DNA from: JAXJSP01 sp036310005
GTDB taxonomy: Bacteria > Bacillota > Clostridia > Oscillospirales > Acutalibacteraceae
DNA: 64,000 bases
Reading direction: 5' to 3'
Assembly (NCBI GenBank): GCA_036310005.1
Contig: JAXJSP010000027.1
Location: forward strand, 1-64,000
The position numbers and the translations under genes are program-made. Under the pieces are notes generated by a model, which saw only the letters and a program-made list of their open reading frames with translations, was not told where the DNA came from and did not search any database. Positions 8,960-17,504 of this stretch are shown piece by piece (positions within the stretch are counted from its first letter, which is position 1; each line of letters opens with the position of its first letter).

Positions 8960-9400
8960 AATGCCACTCCTTTCAAAAAGTAGTTTTGGCTGTTTTTGAA
9001 AACTTATACAGAAAAATTACTGCTTTTTAACAAAATGTTCACAAAAACTCAACACAAATCAAAATTCCGGTTGTTAATATATACTCGTACTCAAGGAGAA
9101 AGCGGAGCCGCACCCGCTTTCGGTACATTTTTCTATACTCCTCTATATACCCCTCAAACTAGGCAAAAGACGGTTGCAAAACAACCGTCTTTTGTCGTTT
9201 GATTTGCTCGTTTGTTTTTAGTAATTTCTTTCAAATTAGTTTATCTTATTTCGTATATATTGACATATAAAAATGGGTTGTTTTTTTACCGTCGTTGTTG
9301 TATAATGTAATGGAATAACATTAATCGTTAAAAAGGTGATTTTCGGACTTGTCTTTTGTCCTTTTTCACACATCTCATAAAACCCCAAGGAGTGTAATTT
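8960..9400. other. 440-base intergenic region with two hairpins and a promoter
   Basis: No convincing gene is present. A GC-rich hairpin (GAAAGCGG 9098-9105 with CCGCTTTC 9114-9121) is followed by a 12-bp terminator-like hairpin (9165-9176 with 9182-9193, AAAAGACGGTTG arm). Together they could be a small + strand RNA of about 110 bases, though its promoter is weak (only TATACT at 9080-9085). Farther right, TATAAT (9301-9306) with a poor -35 is a likely promoter for the lipoprotein gene at 9401. A perfect TTGACA at 9260-9265 is badly spaced for it. The reading frame at 8996-9202 has no ribosome site and spans the hairpins, so I did not call it. Confidence 0.4.
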
Positions 9401-12142
9401 ATGAAACGTTTCATTTCCCTCGTCAGCATTTTACTGTGCCTGGCATTGTGTTTAAGCGTTGTAGGTTGTACCGGTTCTTCTTATACCGACGACCTTAATG
9501 CTAACCGCAGTACCGTAGGCCTTGATGAACTTTACTCGGTTATTAACGGAGATAAGGTTGTGGGCGATATTTCTTCAAACGATGCGTCAAACACCTCTAC
9601 CGTTACTGTTACCGTTCAGTCGGACGACGGCACTTTCCCTTGCTATGTTCTCGGAAAAGTAGTAGGCGGTAAAAGTGCAGACGGTAATAACGCAGGCGGT
9701 AATAACGCAGGCGGAGATAACGGCAGCGGCGGTAACGGTAATAACAGCGGCGGCACCAATACCGACAGTTCAAAAAGAGGTATTGACTATCTTTTGGAGC
9801 GTAGTGTTTCCTGTGCTGAGCCTAACCCGAAAGTAGGCAAATCTTACAATCTCTACTATGAAGAAGACGACGGATCAAAACTTCTTGCAAATATTAAAAA
9901 TCTTCCCGACCTTTATGACGGTGATGAAATTTCAATTGATGATGAATACTCCTTTACTTATATTGCATCGGAAGATAAATGGTTATGCACCAAAGTTCCC
10001 GATGTTAAGGTAAAAGGCTATTATTCTACAGATAACTTTACTCCTGTACATATCGTAAGCAAAGAATTACAAGGCAAGGCATCAGAGGGATGTCAGTGGC
10101 TTTCAAATATGTGTATGGACACAGGCAGCACAAACGGACTTGTAGGATATGCCTGCGTTGATGTTGCTGCTCCTTATAAAACAGAAGACGGCGGAAAAAC
10201 CTGGAAACCTGTATCGGTAGGTTGGGCTGCTGAAGGTTCACAGAGCGTCGCTATTGACCCGAAAAACCCGGACCATGTAGTCGGAGCAGGTATGGTCGGT
10301 ATTGTTGATAAAACCGGTTGTGTCGATAACGGTGTTTATCTTTCAACTAACGGTGCCGAAACCTGGACACATGTATATTATTGGCCCATACAGAGATCGC
10401 GTTATATAAATCAGTTTGTTTTTGACGAATCAAGTTATGACGCTTCTGAAAATATGTGCATGACTATTTACTGGTCAAGCGAAGATTATCCGAGCCTTAC
10501 AGGCAACTCACCGTCACTCCATAAATCGACCGACGGTGGTAAAACCTGGGAAGTTGTAAACGAAAACTTCGGCGGATGTATTCTTAAAATCAGCCCCGAC
10601 GGTACTTTATACGCCGGAAAATACACTTTGTTCCCGAGCGTTGTAGAACCCGGAACATCAACACTTTATAAATCAACCGACGGTGGTAAAACATTCAAAG
10701 AACTGCCGATTACCGATGTTTATTCATTCGATACAATTGCTGCAAAACCGAATAATGTTTATGCTGCAAAAGCCGACGGATTTTATGTTTCCACCGATAA
10801 GGGCGAATCATTTACAAAAATAAGCGAAGGTATGTTCTATGAACATGTTTACTTTATGTCGGTAAACTGTGACGGAACCAAAATAAGCGCACAAATAGGA
10901 TATCCTAATAATAATGCTTACAAAAGAATTTACTCACACGACGGTGGTAAAACCTGGACGGAAATTAACATAAAAGATTCTGTTCAGGCAGGCGCATTCA
11001 TGCCTTTGAACTCGCGTGCGCAACCCGGTAACTTCTCGGGTACAGACCCGAATCTTATGCTCATTATCTGCGGTGATACTATTGCACGTACAGACGACGC
11101 CGGTAAGACCTTTACTCACTCTAACTACGGTTACAACGGTGTATGTACCGACCTGTTCTCATTCAATGTACAGGATGCTAATTTGATGATGGTACCTATT
11201 CAGGACTACTCAGGTGCCTTTTCAACCGACGGTGGTAAGTCGTTCACATTCCTTGCCTGGGGACAAAATGTCAACAGCGGTAACACTTACGGCGGATATG
11301 TGATTGATGAGAAGACAATGTTCACAGCCGGTGTTCTATCTTGGTGGAATAGGGATAGTAACCACTATATTTACACAACTTTTGATGGCGGTGTTACACT
11401 TAACAAGACTAAAAAATACAAACTTGCCGATGATGCGTTAGCTAACAGTTTAGGCTCGCTGCACGATAAAAAGATTGCGTTCATAGGTGATATGAGAACA
11501 ACCGATGCTGCAAGAACCTGGACACAAATGACCAACATACTCGACAAGAGCGGTGCAAAGACAGAAAAAAACTATATTATCGGTGTATGGTGTATTGACC
11601 GTAACACAGGCAGACTGTACGCACAGGATAAATTGGGATATCTTGTTTATTCCGATGATGACGGTGCAACCTGGAAACAATTTGTTCAGATACCGATGCC
11701 TAAATTAGTTAAAGGCGTTTCCTGTGATAAAGACGGCGGAGTTTATGTGGTCGCTGTTGAAGGCGGCGGCGGCGGTGGCGTATTAATCAAGACAACCGTC
11801 GAAACCGGCAAGTGGGAAAGTTTAGTCAACCCTGCAATCGCTATCAGGTCATATAGCGCCGCTTTGGAAGTAGACTTTGAAAACGGTACTATTTATCTTT
11901 CTTCAAGTAAAGGTTCATGGCCAAAGCAAGGAAATTTACACCGTCTGTGGAGAAGTGAAGACGGAGGTAAAACATGGGTTCCGTTGTCTGTTATTTCCGA
12001 TAGCGACGGTAACAAGTCAGGTAATCTTGTTACAGAAGTTTATCCGGAAAATACTGTTACACATATTGCTATAAACTATGAAACCGATGAAGTATACTTC
12101 AACTTCAGTTGCCGCGGTATCTGGAAAATCGGCAGAGTATAA
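9401..12142 (+). CDS. Large lipoprotein with Asp-box (BNR) beta-propeller, GH74/sialidase-like fold
   Basis: This 913-residue exported lipoprotein has a signal peptide and lipobox ending SVVGC (Cys about 23). Residues about 90-125 are a Gly/Asn-rich low-complexity linker with repeated GGNNAGG units. The rest holds about twelve Asp-box motifs of the S/TxDGGKTW type (for example YKTEDGGKTW, KSTDGGKTW, YSHDGGKTW, RSEDGGKTW), which mark beta-propeller blades in sialidases, Vps10/sortilin and GH74 xyloglucanases. An ACVDVAAPYKTEDGG segment near residue 250 and QDYSGAFSTDGG near 600 resemble the two Asp-bearing loops of GH74, so a surface polysaccharide hydrolase is a reasonable inference, not proven. 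AAGGAG precedes the ATG; it is monocistronic with its own terminator. Confidence 0.7.
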   Translation: MKRFISLVSILLCLALCLSVVGCTGSSYTDDLNANRSTVGLDELYSVINGDKVVGDISSNDASNTSTVTVTVQSDDGTFPCYVLGKVVGGKSADGNNAGGNNAGGDNGSGGNGNNSGGTNTDSSKRGIDYLLERSVSCAEPNPKVGKSYNLYYEEDDGSKLLANIKNLPDLYDGDEISIDDEYSFTYIASEDKWLCTKVPDVKVKGYYSTDNFTPVHIVSKELQGKASEGCQWLSNMCMDTGSTNGLVGYACVDVAAPYKTEDGGKTWKPVSVGWAAEGSQSVAIDPKNPDHVVGAGMVGIVDKTGCVDNGVYLSTNGAETWTHVYYWPIQRSRYINQFVFDESSYDASENMCMTIYWSSEDYPSLTGNSPSLHKSTDGGKTWEVVNENFGGCILKISPDGTLYAGKYTLFPSVVEPGTSTLYKSTDGGKTFKELPITDVYSFDTIAAKPNNVYAAKADGFYVSTDKGESFTKISEGMFYEHVYFMSVNCDGTKISAQIGYPNNNAYKRIYSHDGGKTWTEINIKDSVQAGAFMPLNSRAQPGNFSGTDPNLMLIICGDTIARTDDAGKTFTHSNYGYNGVCTDLFSFNVQDANLMMVPIQDYSGAFSTDGGKSFTFLAWGQNVNSGNTYGGYVIDEKTMFTAGVLSWWNRDSNHYIYTTFDGGVTLNKTKKYKLADDALANSLGSLHDKKIAFIGDMRTTDAARTWTQMTNILDKSGAKTEKNYIIGVWCIDRNTGRLYAQDKLGYLVYSDDDGATWKQFVQIPMPKLVKGVSCDKDGGVYVVAVEGGGGGGVLIKTTVETGKWESLVNPAIAIRSYSAALEVDFENGTIYLSSSKGSWPKQGNLHRLWRSEDGGKTWVPLSVISDSDGNKSGNLVTEVYPENTVTHIAINYETDEVYFNFSCRGIWKIGRV

Positions 12143-12189
12143 TAAGCCTTTTCTAAACAGGCACTTGATAAGTTAAATAAGTTATAAAT

Positions 12190-12226
12190 AAAAATGAGCA
12201 GTAAAAAATTACTGCTCATTTTTTTA
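12190..12226 (+). terminator. Terminator after the propeller lipoprotein gene
   Basis: A perfect stem of about 15 bp (arm AAAATGAGCAGTAA, 12190-12204 with 12209-12223) with a short loop ends in a run of T. Confidence 0.92.
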
Positions 12227-12237
12227 TAATATCCCCC

Positions 12238-12266
12238 TTGACTTAAGACAAACAAAGTGTTATACT
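12238..12266 (+). promoter_or_regulatory. Sigma-A promoter of the dinB operon
   Basis: TTGACT (12238-12243), a 17-base spacer and TATACT (12261-12266) precede the LexA box by 7 bases, so a repressor bound there would cover the transcription start. Confidence 0.8.
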
Positions 12267-12273
12267 AACAACA

Positions 12274-12287
12274 CGAACATTAGTTCG
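12274..12287 (+). promoter_or_regulatory. LexA (SOS) operator
   Basis: CGAACATTAGTTCG is a perfect 5-4-5 palindrome matching the Firmicutes LexA/DinR consensus (CGAAC-N4-GTTCG). It sits just after the -10 of the dinB promoter. The window also encodes a LexA with the matching fold at 56263. Confidence 0.93.
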
Positions 12288-12313
12288 ATATTTTTTAAAA
12301 GAGGGAGATTAGT

Positions 12314-13558
12314 GTGGACAGAACGATACTGCATTGTGACTGCAACTGTTTTTATGCATCGGTTGAATGTTTGTACAATCCCGAATTACGCAACAAGCCT
12401 GTGGCGGTAGGCGGGGACGAAGAAATGCGCCACGGAATTATTCTTACAAAGAACTATCTTGCCGCAAAGTACGATATAAAAACAGGGGAAACTATTTGGA
12501 GCGCAAAGCAGAAATGTCCCGATTTAATAGTGGTACCTCCGCACTTTGACAGGTATATTAAGTTTTCTGAATTAGCGCGGGAAATTTACTGTGACTATAC
12601 CGACAGAGTCGAGCCATTCGGTTTGGATGAGGCGTGGCTTGATGTAACGGGCGAAGACGGTTTAAAGATTGCGCGGGAGATATCTGACAGAATTAAATAC
12701 GAACTTGACATAACGGTAAGCATCGGTGTAAGTTTTAACAAAGTATTTGCAAAATTCGGTTCTGACTATAAAAAGCCCGATGCAATAACTTGCATTACAA
12801 GGGACAACTACAAAGACATTGTATGGCCGGCGCCTGTAAAAGACTTACTTTATGTCGGTCGGTCAAACGAGAAAAAATTTGAAGATATGGGAGTAAGGAC
12901 AATAGGACAGATTGCACAGCAACTCCCGAAAATTATGACTAATCATTTCGGCAAAGTAGGCGGGATGTTGTTAGCGTTCGCGAGGGGTGAGGACTCGTCA
13001 CCCGTAATGCTTTACAACGAATGCAATCAGATTAAAAGCATCGGCAATTCCACCACCACGCCAAAAGATATGCAAACGCTTGAACAGGCAAAAAAGGTGC
13101 TTTTGGTATTGAGCGATTCGGTGTGTTCAAGGCTTAGAAAAAGCGGGTTAAAATGCAGGTGCATATCCGTGACAATGAAAGAAAGCGCATTTTTGACATC
13201 TGCGACAAGACAATGCACTTTAAGAGATTACACCGATATTACACGCACGGTATATGAAACTGCGGTTAATATCGTAAAAAACAGCAAAAAGAGGTTTGTG
13301 CCTTTAAGGGCGATAGGAATTTCGCTTAGTGATTTTAAAAGTACAGAGTCTGCGGAGCAGTTAAATTTTTATGAGGACAGCATAAAAAAGGAAAAACTTA
13401 AAAAAATCGACGGTGTCACCGACTCTTTACATCAAAGATTCGGTAACAAGTCAATAACTCCTGCGTCGATTTTAAACGATGCTTTTTTAACTGAATTTGA
13501 TCCGCAAAAATGCAACATAATACACCCGGAAGGGTTTTTGAAAGGTAAAATTAAATGA
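12314..13558 (+). CDS. dinB: Y-family DNA polymerase (DinB/Pol IV type), SOS-regulated
   Basis: This 414-residue translesion polymerase extends primers past damaged template. It opens with the Y-family palm motif ILHCDCNCFYASVEC, whose Asp coordinates metal, followed by KPVAVGG. The second catalytic motif is FGLDEAWLDVTG, a variant of the usual YSIDEAFLD that keeps the acidic pair (DE). SIGVSFNKVFAKFGSD and the little-finger domain follow. The start is GTG 12314 with GAGGGAG 7 bases upstream. A LexA box and strong promoter lie directly upstream, so damage induction is expected. No C-terminal beta-clamp motif was recognised with confidence. A small gene overlaps its stop by 4 bases. Confidence 0.93.
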   Translation: MDRTILHCDCNCFYASVECLYNPELRNKPVAVGGDEEMRHGIILTKNYLAAKYDIKTGETIWSAKQKCPDLIVVPPHFDRYIKFSELAREIYCDYTDRVEPFGLDEAWLDVTGEDGLKIAREISDRIKYELDITVSIGVSFNKVFAKFGSDYKKPDAITCITRDNYKDIVWPAPVKDLLYVGRSNEKKFEDMGVRTIGQIAQQLPKIMTNHFGKVGGMLLAFARGEDSSPVMLYNECNQIKSIGNSTTTPKDMQTLEQAKKVLLVLSDSVCSRLRKSGLKCRCISVTMKESAFLTSATRQCTLRDYTDITRTVYETAVNIVKNSKKRFVPLRAIGISLSDFKSTESAEQLNFYEDSIKKEKLKKIDGVTDSLHQRFGNKSITPASILNDAFLTEFDPQKCNIIHPEGFLKGKIK

Positions 13559-13773
13559 GATATATAGATGTAACCGCGAGGTTTTATCCCGACGGAGTAA
13601 TTGTTCCCATTTGCATAAACTGGGAGGACGGAAACAAGTTTAAAATAGACAGAATACTCGATGTCAGGCGCGCGGCATCCCTTAAAAGCGGCGGAGTCGG
13701 ACTCAGATATACCTGTACTATCTGCGGACAAATACGCAATTTATATTTAGACAATAATAAATGGTTTATATAA
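13555..13773 (+). CDS. Small conserved-looking protein co-transcribed with dinB
   Basis: This 72-residue protein starts at ATG 13555 inside the dinB stop (ATGA overlap), so it should be translationally coupled to the polymerase and induced with it in the SOS response. The sequence is compact and beta-rich: RYIDVTARFYPDGVIVPICINWEDG at the start suggests an SH3- or OB-like barrel, and YTCTICGQIRNLYL near the end supplies one CxxC that could bind metal only with a partner or as a half-site. It has no signal or membrane segment. I do not recognise a named family. Its position suggests a polymerase accessory or damage-linked role, which is inference. Confidence 0.8.
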   Translation: MRYIDVTARFYPDGVIVPICINWEDGNKFKIDRILDVRRAASLKSGGVGLRYTCTICGQIRNLYLDNNKWFI

Positions 13774-13892
13774 CTGCCGAAGGCAGTCTTTATGGTTTTC
13801 TGTTAGTGCTGTTAAAAATAATAAAACCGCCTCAGGCGGTTTTTATGGTGCTCTGCCGCTTTTAAGCGGTTTCTATTATTTCTGTTAGTGCT
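13774..13892 (+). repeat. Palindromic repeat cluster, copy group 1 (includes dinB terminator)
   Basis: Three stem-loops are each followed by a related tail. CTGCC-GAA-GGCAG (13774-13786) leads into TATGGTTTTCTGTTAGTGC (13791-13809). AAAACCGCC-TCA-GGCGGTTTT (13823-13844) followed by T is also a usable terminator and leads into TTATGGTGCT. CCGCTT-TT-AAGCGG (13856-13869) leads into CTATTATTTCTGTTAGTGC, which runs up to the TAG of the next gene. Related units occur at 25904-26130 and 57009-57112, so this is a dispersed family, not a chance hairpin. Confidence 0.7.
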
Positions 13893-14805
13893 AAAACAAT
13901 AAACCGTCTACGGTGGCATATTGTCCTTGTATGATATTGTTTTGTTCTAAATACTTATTAAGGGAATTGAGGACATGCTTTTTGTTCGCGCTCCACTCGG
14001 GTGCGATTAAAACTTTCTTATCACCGTCGCCTGTAAGCCTGTGAATAACAATATCGGGACGCAGCCTGTTTATACATTCACCCAAGACTGAAAAATACTC
14101 ATCCATAGTAAGAGGAGTGTAGTCATATTTTGCAAGGGCGGTGTTTTCAAGCACGTGCAAAAGTTGAAATTTTACACCCTGTATATCGTGTCGGTTTATA
14201 AAATCGACGGTGTTTAGCATATCGCTTTGCGTTTCATTCGGCAAGCCTAATATTAAGTGAACGACAACCTCAATATTATGTTCGCGTAATTTTTTCACCG
14301 CCAAAGTAAACTCATCATTTTCATAGCACCTGTTTATATATTTTGCGGTGTTTTCGTTTGCGGTTTGCAGTCCGAGTTCGACAAAAACAGGAGTGGTTTT
14401 ATTAATTTTTGAAAGCAAGGCAACATTTTCATCATTAATGCAGTCGGGCCTTGTCGCTACCGATAAAGCAACAACATCATTTACTTCAAGCGCCGACAAA
14501 TAAAGTTTTTCAAGTGTTTTGACATCTGCATAAGTGTTTGTAAAAGACTGAAAATAAGCAATATATCCGGCGTCTTGCGGCACTTTGTTTTTAAGTTTCT
14601 GCTTTGCTTTTTCAAGTTGCGCTTTTACATCGCTGCCGCTTTCGGCAAAATCGCCCGAACCTTTCTGAGAGCAAAAAATACAACCGCCGGTACCCTTTGT
14701 TCCGTCACGGTTCGGGCAGGTAAACGAGCAATCAATAGCAAGTTTATAAACTTTTTTATTAAATTTATTTTTAAGGTAATCATTTAAACTGTTATATCTT
14801 TTCAT
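13891..14805 (-). CDS. Radical SAM protein, YhcC/YtqA (TIGR01212) family
   Basis: This protein of about 304 residues carries the family opening KRYNSLNDYLKNKFNKKVYK and the extended radical SAM cysteine motif CSFTCPNRDGTKGTGGCIFC (spacing wider than the usual CxxxCxxC, as in the YhcC group), which binds a [4Fe-4S] cluster and SAM. GLQTANENTAKYINR and LILGLPNE are further radical SAM landmarks. The substrate of the family is not established. I chose ATG 14805 over the upstream ATG 14841 because the family begins MKRY and the upstream one overlaps the promoter region. A -10 TATAAT (14830-14835) sits directly before it, downstream of the transporter terminator. Confidence 0.88.
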   Translation of the reverse strand: MKRYNSLNDYLKNKFNKKVYKLAIDCSFTCPNRDGTKGTGGCIFCSQKGSGDFAESGSDVKAQLEKAKQKLKNKVPQDAGYIAYFQSFTNTYADVKTLEKLYLSALEVNDVVALSVATRPDCINDENVALLSKINKTTPVFVELGLQTANENTAKYINRCYENDEFTLAVKKLREHNIEVVVHLILGLPNETQSDMLNTVDFINRHDIQGVKFQLLHVLENTALAKYDYTPLTMDEYFSVLGECINRLRPDIVIHRLTGDGDKKVLIAPEWSANKKHVLNSLNKYLEQNNIIQGQYATVDGLLF

Positions 14806-14840
14806 TTCGCACCCACAGTATTTTTTATCATTATAACACA

Positions 14841-14871
14841 AAAAAGCAGCGGTTTACACCACTGCTTTTTA
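14841..14871 (-). terminator. Terminator of the lysine-riboswitch transporter operon
   Basis: A 13-bp stem with one G-T pair (14841-14853 with 14858-14870, arm AAAAAGCAG) ends in a T run on the - strand, 2 bases after the ATPase stop. The following TTATAATG supplies the next promoter's -10. Confidence 0.85.
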
Positions 14872-14872
14872 A

Positions 14873-15598
14873 TTAAATCAAAGATAAAAATTCTTTTAAC
14901 TTATCGGTTTTCGGCGAGTCGAAAATCTGCTCCGGTGTGCCTTCTTCGGCAATTACTCCGTCACTCATAAACACAACCTTGTTGCTGACATTTCTTGCAA
15001 ATGCCATTTCGTGGGTTACGACTATCATTGTCATACCCTCTTTTGCAAGTTGCTGCATTACTGATAAAACTTCGCCTACCATTTGCGGGTCCAGCGCGCT
15101 TGTCGGCTCGTCAAACAAAATGACTTCGGGATGCATAGTGAGCGCTCTTGCAATAGCGACACGCTGTTTTTGTCCGCCCGATAACTGACGGGGTTTTGCG
15201 TTTACATAAGGCGCCATTCCGACCTTTTCAAGATAGTACATAGCATCTTGCATCGCCTCTGCGCTGCTGCGCTTTTGCACTTTCATAGGGCCTATCATAC
15301 AGTTTTTAAGCACGCTCATATTATTGAAAAGATTAAAACTCTGGAACACCATTTCAACCTTTGAACGATATTGCGAAACCGACTTATGCTCTAAAATATT
15401 TTCTCCGTGGAAAAGAATTTCACCGTCTGTCGGCTGCTCTAAAAGATTTATGCAGCGCAGCATCGTACTTTTACCGCTGCCCGATGCACCGATAATGCAG
15501 GTAACATCGCCTTTGTTTACGGAAAAGTCAATGCTTTTTAAAACTTCGTTTTCGCCAAAATCTTTTTTAAGACCTGTAATTTTAATAACTTCACTCAT
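14873..15598 (-). CDS. Polar amino acid ABC transporter ATPase (probable lysine importer)
   Basis: This 241-residue cytoplasmic ATPase powers a type I amino-acid importer of the HisP/GlnQ group. Walker A is GASGSGKST, the Q-loop lies in MVFQSFNLF, the signature is LSGGQKQR, Walker B is VILFDEPTSALDP, and the switch His is in VVTHEM. Its start overlaps the permease stop (TAATG), so translation is coupled. The family covers glutamine, histidine, cystine and basic amino acids; the lysine riboswitch that heads this operon points to lysine. It is the last of the three genes, followed at once by a terminator. Confidence 0.93.
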   Translation of the reverse strand: MSEVIKITGLKKDFGENEVLKSIDFSVNKGDVTCIIGASGSGKSTMLRCINLLEQPTDGEILFHGENILEHKSVSQYRSKVEMVFQSFNLFNNMSVLKNCMIGPMKVQKRSSAEAMQDAMYYLEKVGMAPYVNAKPRQLSGGQKQRVAIARALTMHPEVILFDEPTSALDPQMVGEVLSVMQQLAKEGMTMIVVTHEMAFARNVSNKVVFMSDGVIAEEGTPEQIFDSPKTDKLKEFLSLI

Positions 15599-16365
15599 TA
15601 TCTGTCAGCCTCCCCTTCAACATATTTTGTGTTCGGCATTGTTGATGACTGCTGAATAACATAAGAGTCGGGGCCATCGAGTTTACGCTCGATAAAGCGC
15701 AGTATTCTTGTAATCGAGAATGTAAGTATGAAGTAGATTACACAGGCAACACAGTAAGTTTCAAATATCGCCCAGGTCATTTTTGAGATTTTTGCAGTAA
15801 AGAAGTAAAGTTCCGTTACACCGATAACATTAAGTACCGATGTGTCCTTGATATTAATTACAAATTCATTACTGATTGCAGGTAAGATATTACGCATTGT
15901 CTGCGGAATGATAACATGCAGCATTACCTGAAAATGTGTCATACCGATTGAGTAAGCGGCCTCAAACTGACCTTTATCAATCGAGATAATACCGCCGCGG
16001 ACAATCTCTGACATATATGCACCGGTATTAATGGATACAATAAATATACCCGCCGGAATCAAGGGTAAGGTTTTTCCGTTGTTCATAAATGCATAACCCC
16101 AGAAAATTACCATTGACTGTACCATCATCGGTGTTCCTCTGAACACTTCTACATACACGGAAATCAAGGCGTTTATTACCTTCATTATGCCTCTGACAAT
16201 TGCGTTTTTAGATGTGGGTATTGTTTTTACTATACCGGTTATGATACCTATTAAAAGGCCTATAACAGTACCGGTAAGTGCAATCAGCATTGTGTAACCG
16301 ACACCCTCTAATAAAAAGGGCCAATATTGACGCACAATATCAATTACTTCTTTGATAAAATCCAA
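15598..16365 (-). CDS. Polar amino acid ABC transporter permease (HisM/GlnP type)
   Basis: This 255-residue membrane protein forms the translocation path of the importer. It has about five membrane helices, with an N-terminal segment typical of the His/Glu/Gln/Arg/opine permease family (YWPFLLEGVGYTMLIALTG). The cytoplasmic EAA loop that contacts the ATPase is visible as QFEAAYSIGMTHFQVMLHVI. A short charged tail (about 20 residues) follows the last helix. It lies between the binding protein and the ATPase in the same operon, 19 bases after the binding protein. The binding-protein-permease-ATPase order is usual for the family. Confidence 0.93.
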   Translation of the reverse strand: MDFIKEVIDIVRQYWPFLLEGVGYTMLIALTGTVIGLLIGIITGIVKTIPTSKNAIVRGIMKVINALISVYVEVFRGTPMMVQSMVIFWGYAFMNNGKTLPLIPAGIFIVSINTGAYMSEIVRGGIISIDKGQFEAAYSIGMTHFQVMLHVIIPQTMRNILPAISNEFVINIKDTSVLNVIGVTELYFFTAKISKMTWAIFETYCVACVIYFILTFSITRILRFIERKLDGPDSYVIQQSSTMPNTKYVEGEADR

Positions 16366-16384
16366 TTTTAATTAACCTCTTAAA

Positions 16385-17203
16385 TTATTTTTCAGGGTTT
16401 ATTGCTACCATTTCAGCCATAAGTTCTTTTTGTGCCGTTTCATCAAATGTTTCAAGGAAACTGTTAATGCCTTCTAAAAGTTCAGAACCCTTTGCAACAC
16501 CTACAGCGATGCTTGTATCTTCAACAGGTACTTCAAAACCTGTTTCGTTGTTTACAAGCGGAATATAAGAATATGCGCTGCCTTCAGTGCAAACTGCCAT
16601 AGCAGTAGGCTCCTCAGCGACATAACCGTCGATTGTACCTGCGTCTAAAGCGATAAGCATGGTTGAAAAGTCAGCAAGTTCGTTTACCTTTGCTTTTGTC
16701 TGGCTTTCCAAAGCATCTAAGTGTGATGTGCCTGACTGTGCGGCAATTTTCTTACCGTCGAGGCCTTTGATATCTGTAACGCCTTTTAAAGTGTCATTTT
16801 TTGTGATGATAACAAGGTTTGAGTTGTAATAAATATCGGAAAAGTCGATTTTTTCTTTTCTCTCGTCAGTAGGACTCATACCGGCGATAATCATATCAAG
16901 TGTGCCCGACTGAACGGCAGGAACCAAACTGTCCCACTCATAAGCGTAAATTTCAAGTTCTTTGCCCATAGATTCTGCAATTTTCTTTGCAACCTGGACA
17001 TCATAACCGTTTGTAAACATATTGTCTACATTTGCGATTGCAACTGCTCCGTCAGATTTTGCATCCTGTGACCAGTTATAAGGTGCGTAGTTACATTCCA
17101 TACCTACTTTGAGTACATCTGAACTGCTGTCTGCGTTTTTACCGCATGAGCAAAGACAAACCAATGCTGCCAATGCTAAAACCAATGATAAAATCTTTTT
17201 CAT
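16385..17203 (-). CDS. Amino acid ABC transporter substrate-binding lipoprotein
   Basis: This protein of about 272 residues is a family 3 solute-binding protein anchored as a lipoprotein: MKKILSLVLALAALVCLCSC gives a lipobox ending at Cys 20. The mature part has family motifs LKVGMECNYAPYNW, GYDVQVAKKIAESMGK, and IAGMSPTDERKEKIDFSDIYY. The start is ATG 17203 with GAAAGG 10 bases before it; an in-frame TTG at 17221 lies upstream of that ribosome site and is rejected. It is first in the operon, directly after the riboswitch terminator. The binding specificity (lysine) is inferred from the riboswitch. Confidence 0.93.
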   Translation of the reverse strand: MKKILSLVLALAALVCLCSCGKNADSSSDVLKVGMECNYAPYNWSQDAKSDGAVAIANVDNMFTNGYDVQVAKKIAESMGKELEIYAYEWDSLVPAVQSGTLDMIIAGMSPTDERKEKIDFSDIYYNSNLVIITKNDTLKGVTDIKGLDGKKIAAQSGTSHLDALESQTKAKVNELADFSTMLIALDAGTIDGYVAEEPTAMAVCTEGSAYSYIPLVNNETGFEVPVEDTSIAVGVAKGSELLEGINSFLETFDETAQKELMAEMVAINPEK

Positions 17204-17237
17204 TTTCTTTCTGCCTTTCAATAATTAAATTTTTACA

Positions 17238-17271
17238 AATTAAAAAGGACCTCTTTTGTAAAGCGGTCCTT
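17238..17271 (-). terminator. Riboswitch-controlled attenuator
   Basis: On the - strand AAGGACC pairs with GGTCCTT (17245-17251 with 17265-17271), extended inward by CTTT/AAAG, followed by TTTTAA. It lies between the lysine aptamer and the binding-protein start, as expected for an OFF switch that stops transcription when lysine is bound. Confidence 0.88.
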
Positions 17272-17324
17272 ATTGGTAACTGACTGATTAATATGTAAAA
17301 GTCGTTTCCGCAACAATAGCGCTT

Positions 17325-17485
17325 CACAAACAAATTGTGACAGTCCGCCAGATGTTCTCTGACGCCCCAGCGATATAAAACTTAAGGCATATTTTACATC
17401 ACTTCGGCAACCTCCCCTTTCTTACAACAGCAATTACCTTAAAACTGTTGTAATACTGATGAACGTTGCGCCTCTATCAAAAGCG
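17325..17485 (-). ncRNA. Lysine riboswitch (L box)
   Basis: The - strand shows the lysine aptamer landmarks in the right order and spacing: GATAGAGGCGC at its 5' end (17468-17478), an AGTA segment, AAAGGGGAGGTTGCCGAAG in the middle, GCTGGGGCGTC, and CTGTCAC at the 3' end (17337-17343), which pairs with the 5' TGATAG to close P1. A sigma-A promoter lies just upstream and an attenuator downstream. The controlled genes are an amino-acid ABC importer, so lysine uptake is the inferred role. The call rests on pattern recognition; a covariance-model search was not run. Confidence 0.92.
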
Positions 17486-17504
17486 AGCCTGTTTAATTTT
17501 TTTT

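Noticed and set aside
8996..9202. 68-codon reading frame
   Set aside because: It has no ribosome site, spans two hairpins and gives an unconvincing protein; treated as noncoding.
9329..9368. Weak inverted repeat AAAAAGG / CCTTTTT before the lipoprotein gene
   Set aside because: Stem is short and AT-rich and could arise by chance in this sequence; not called as a terminator or operator.
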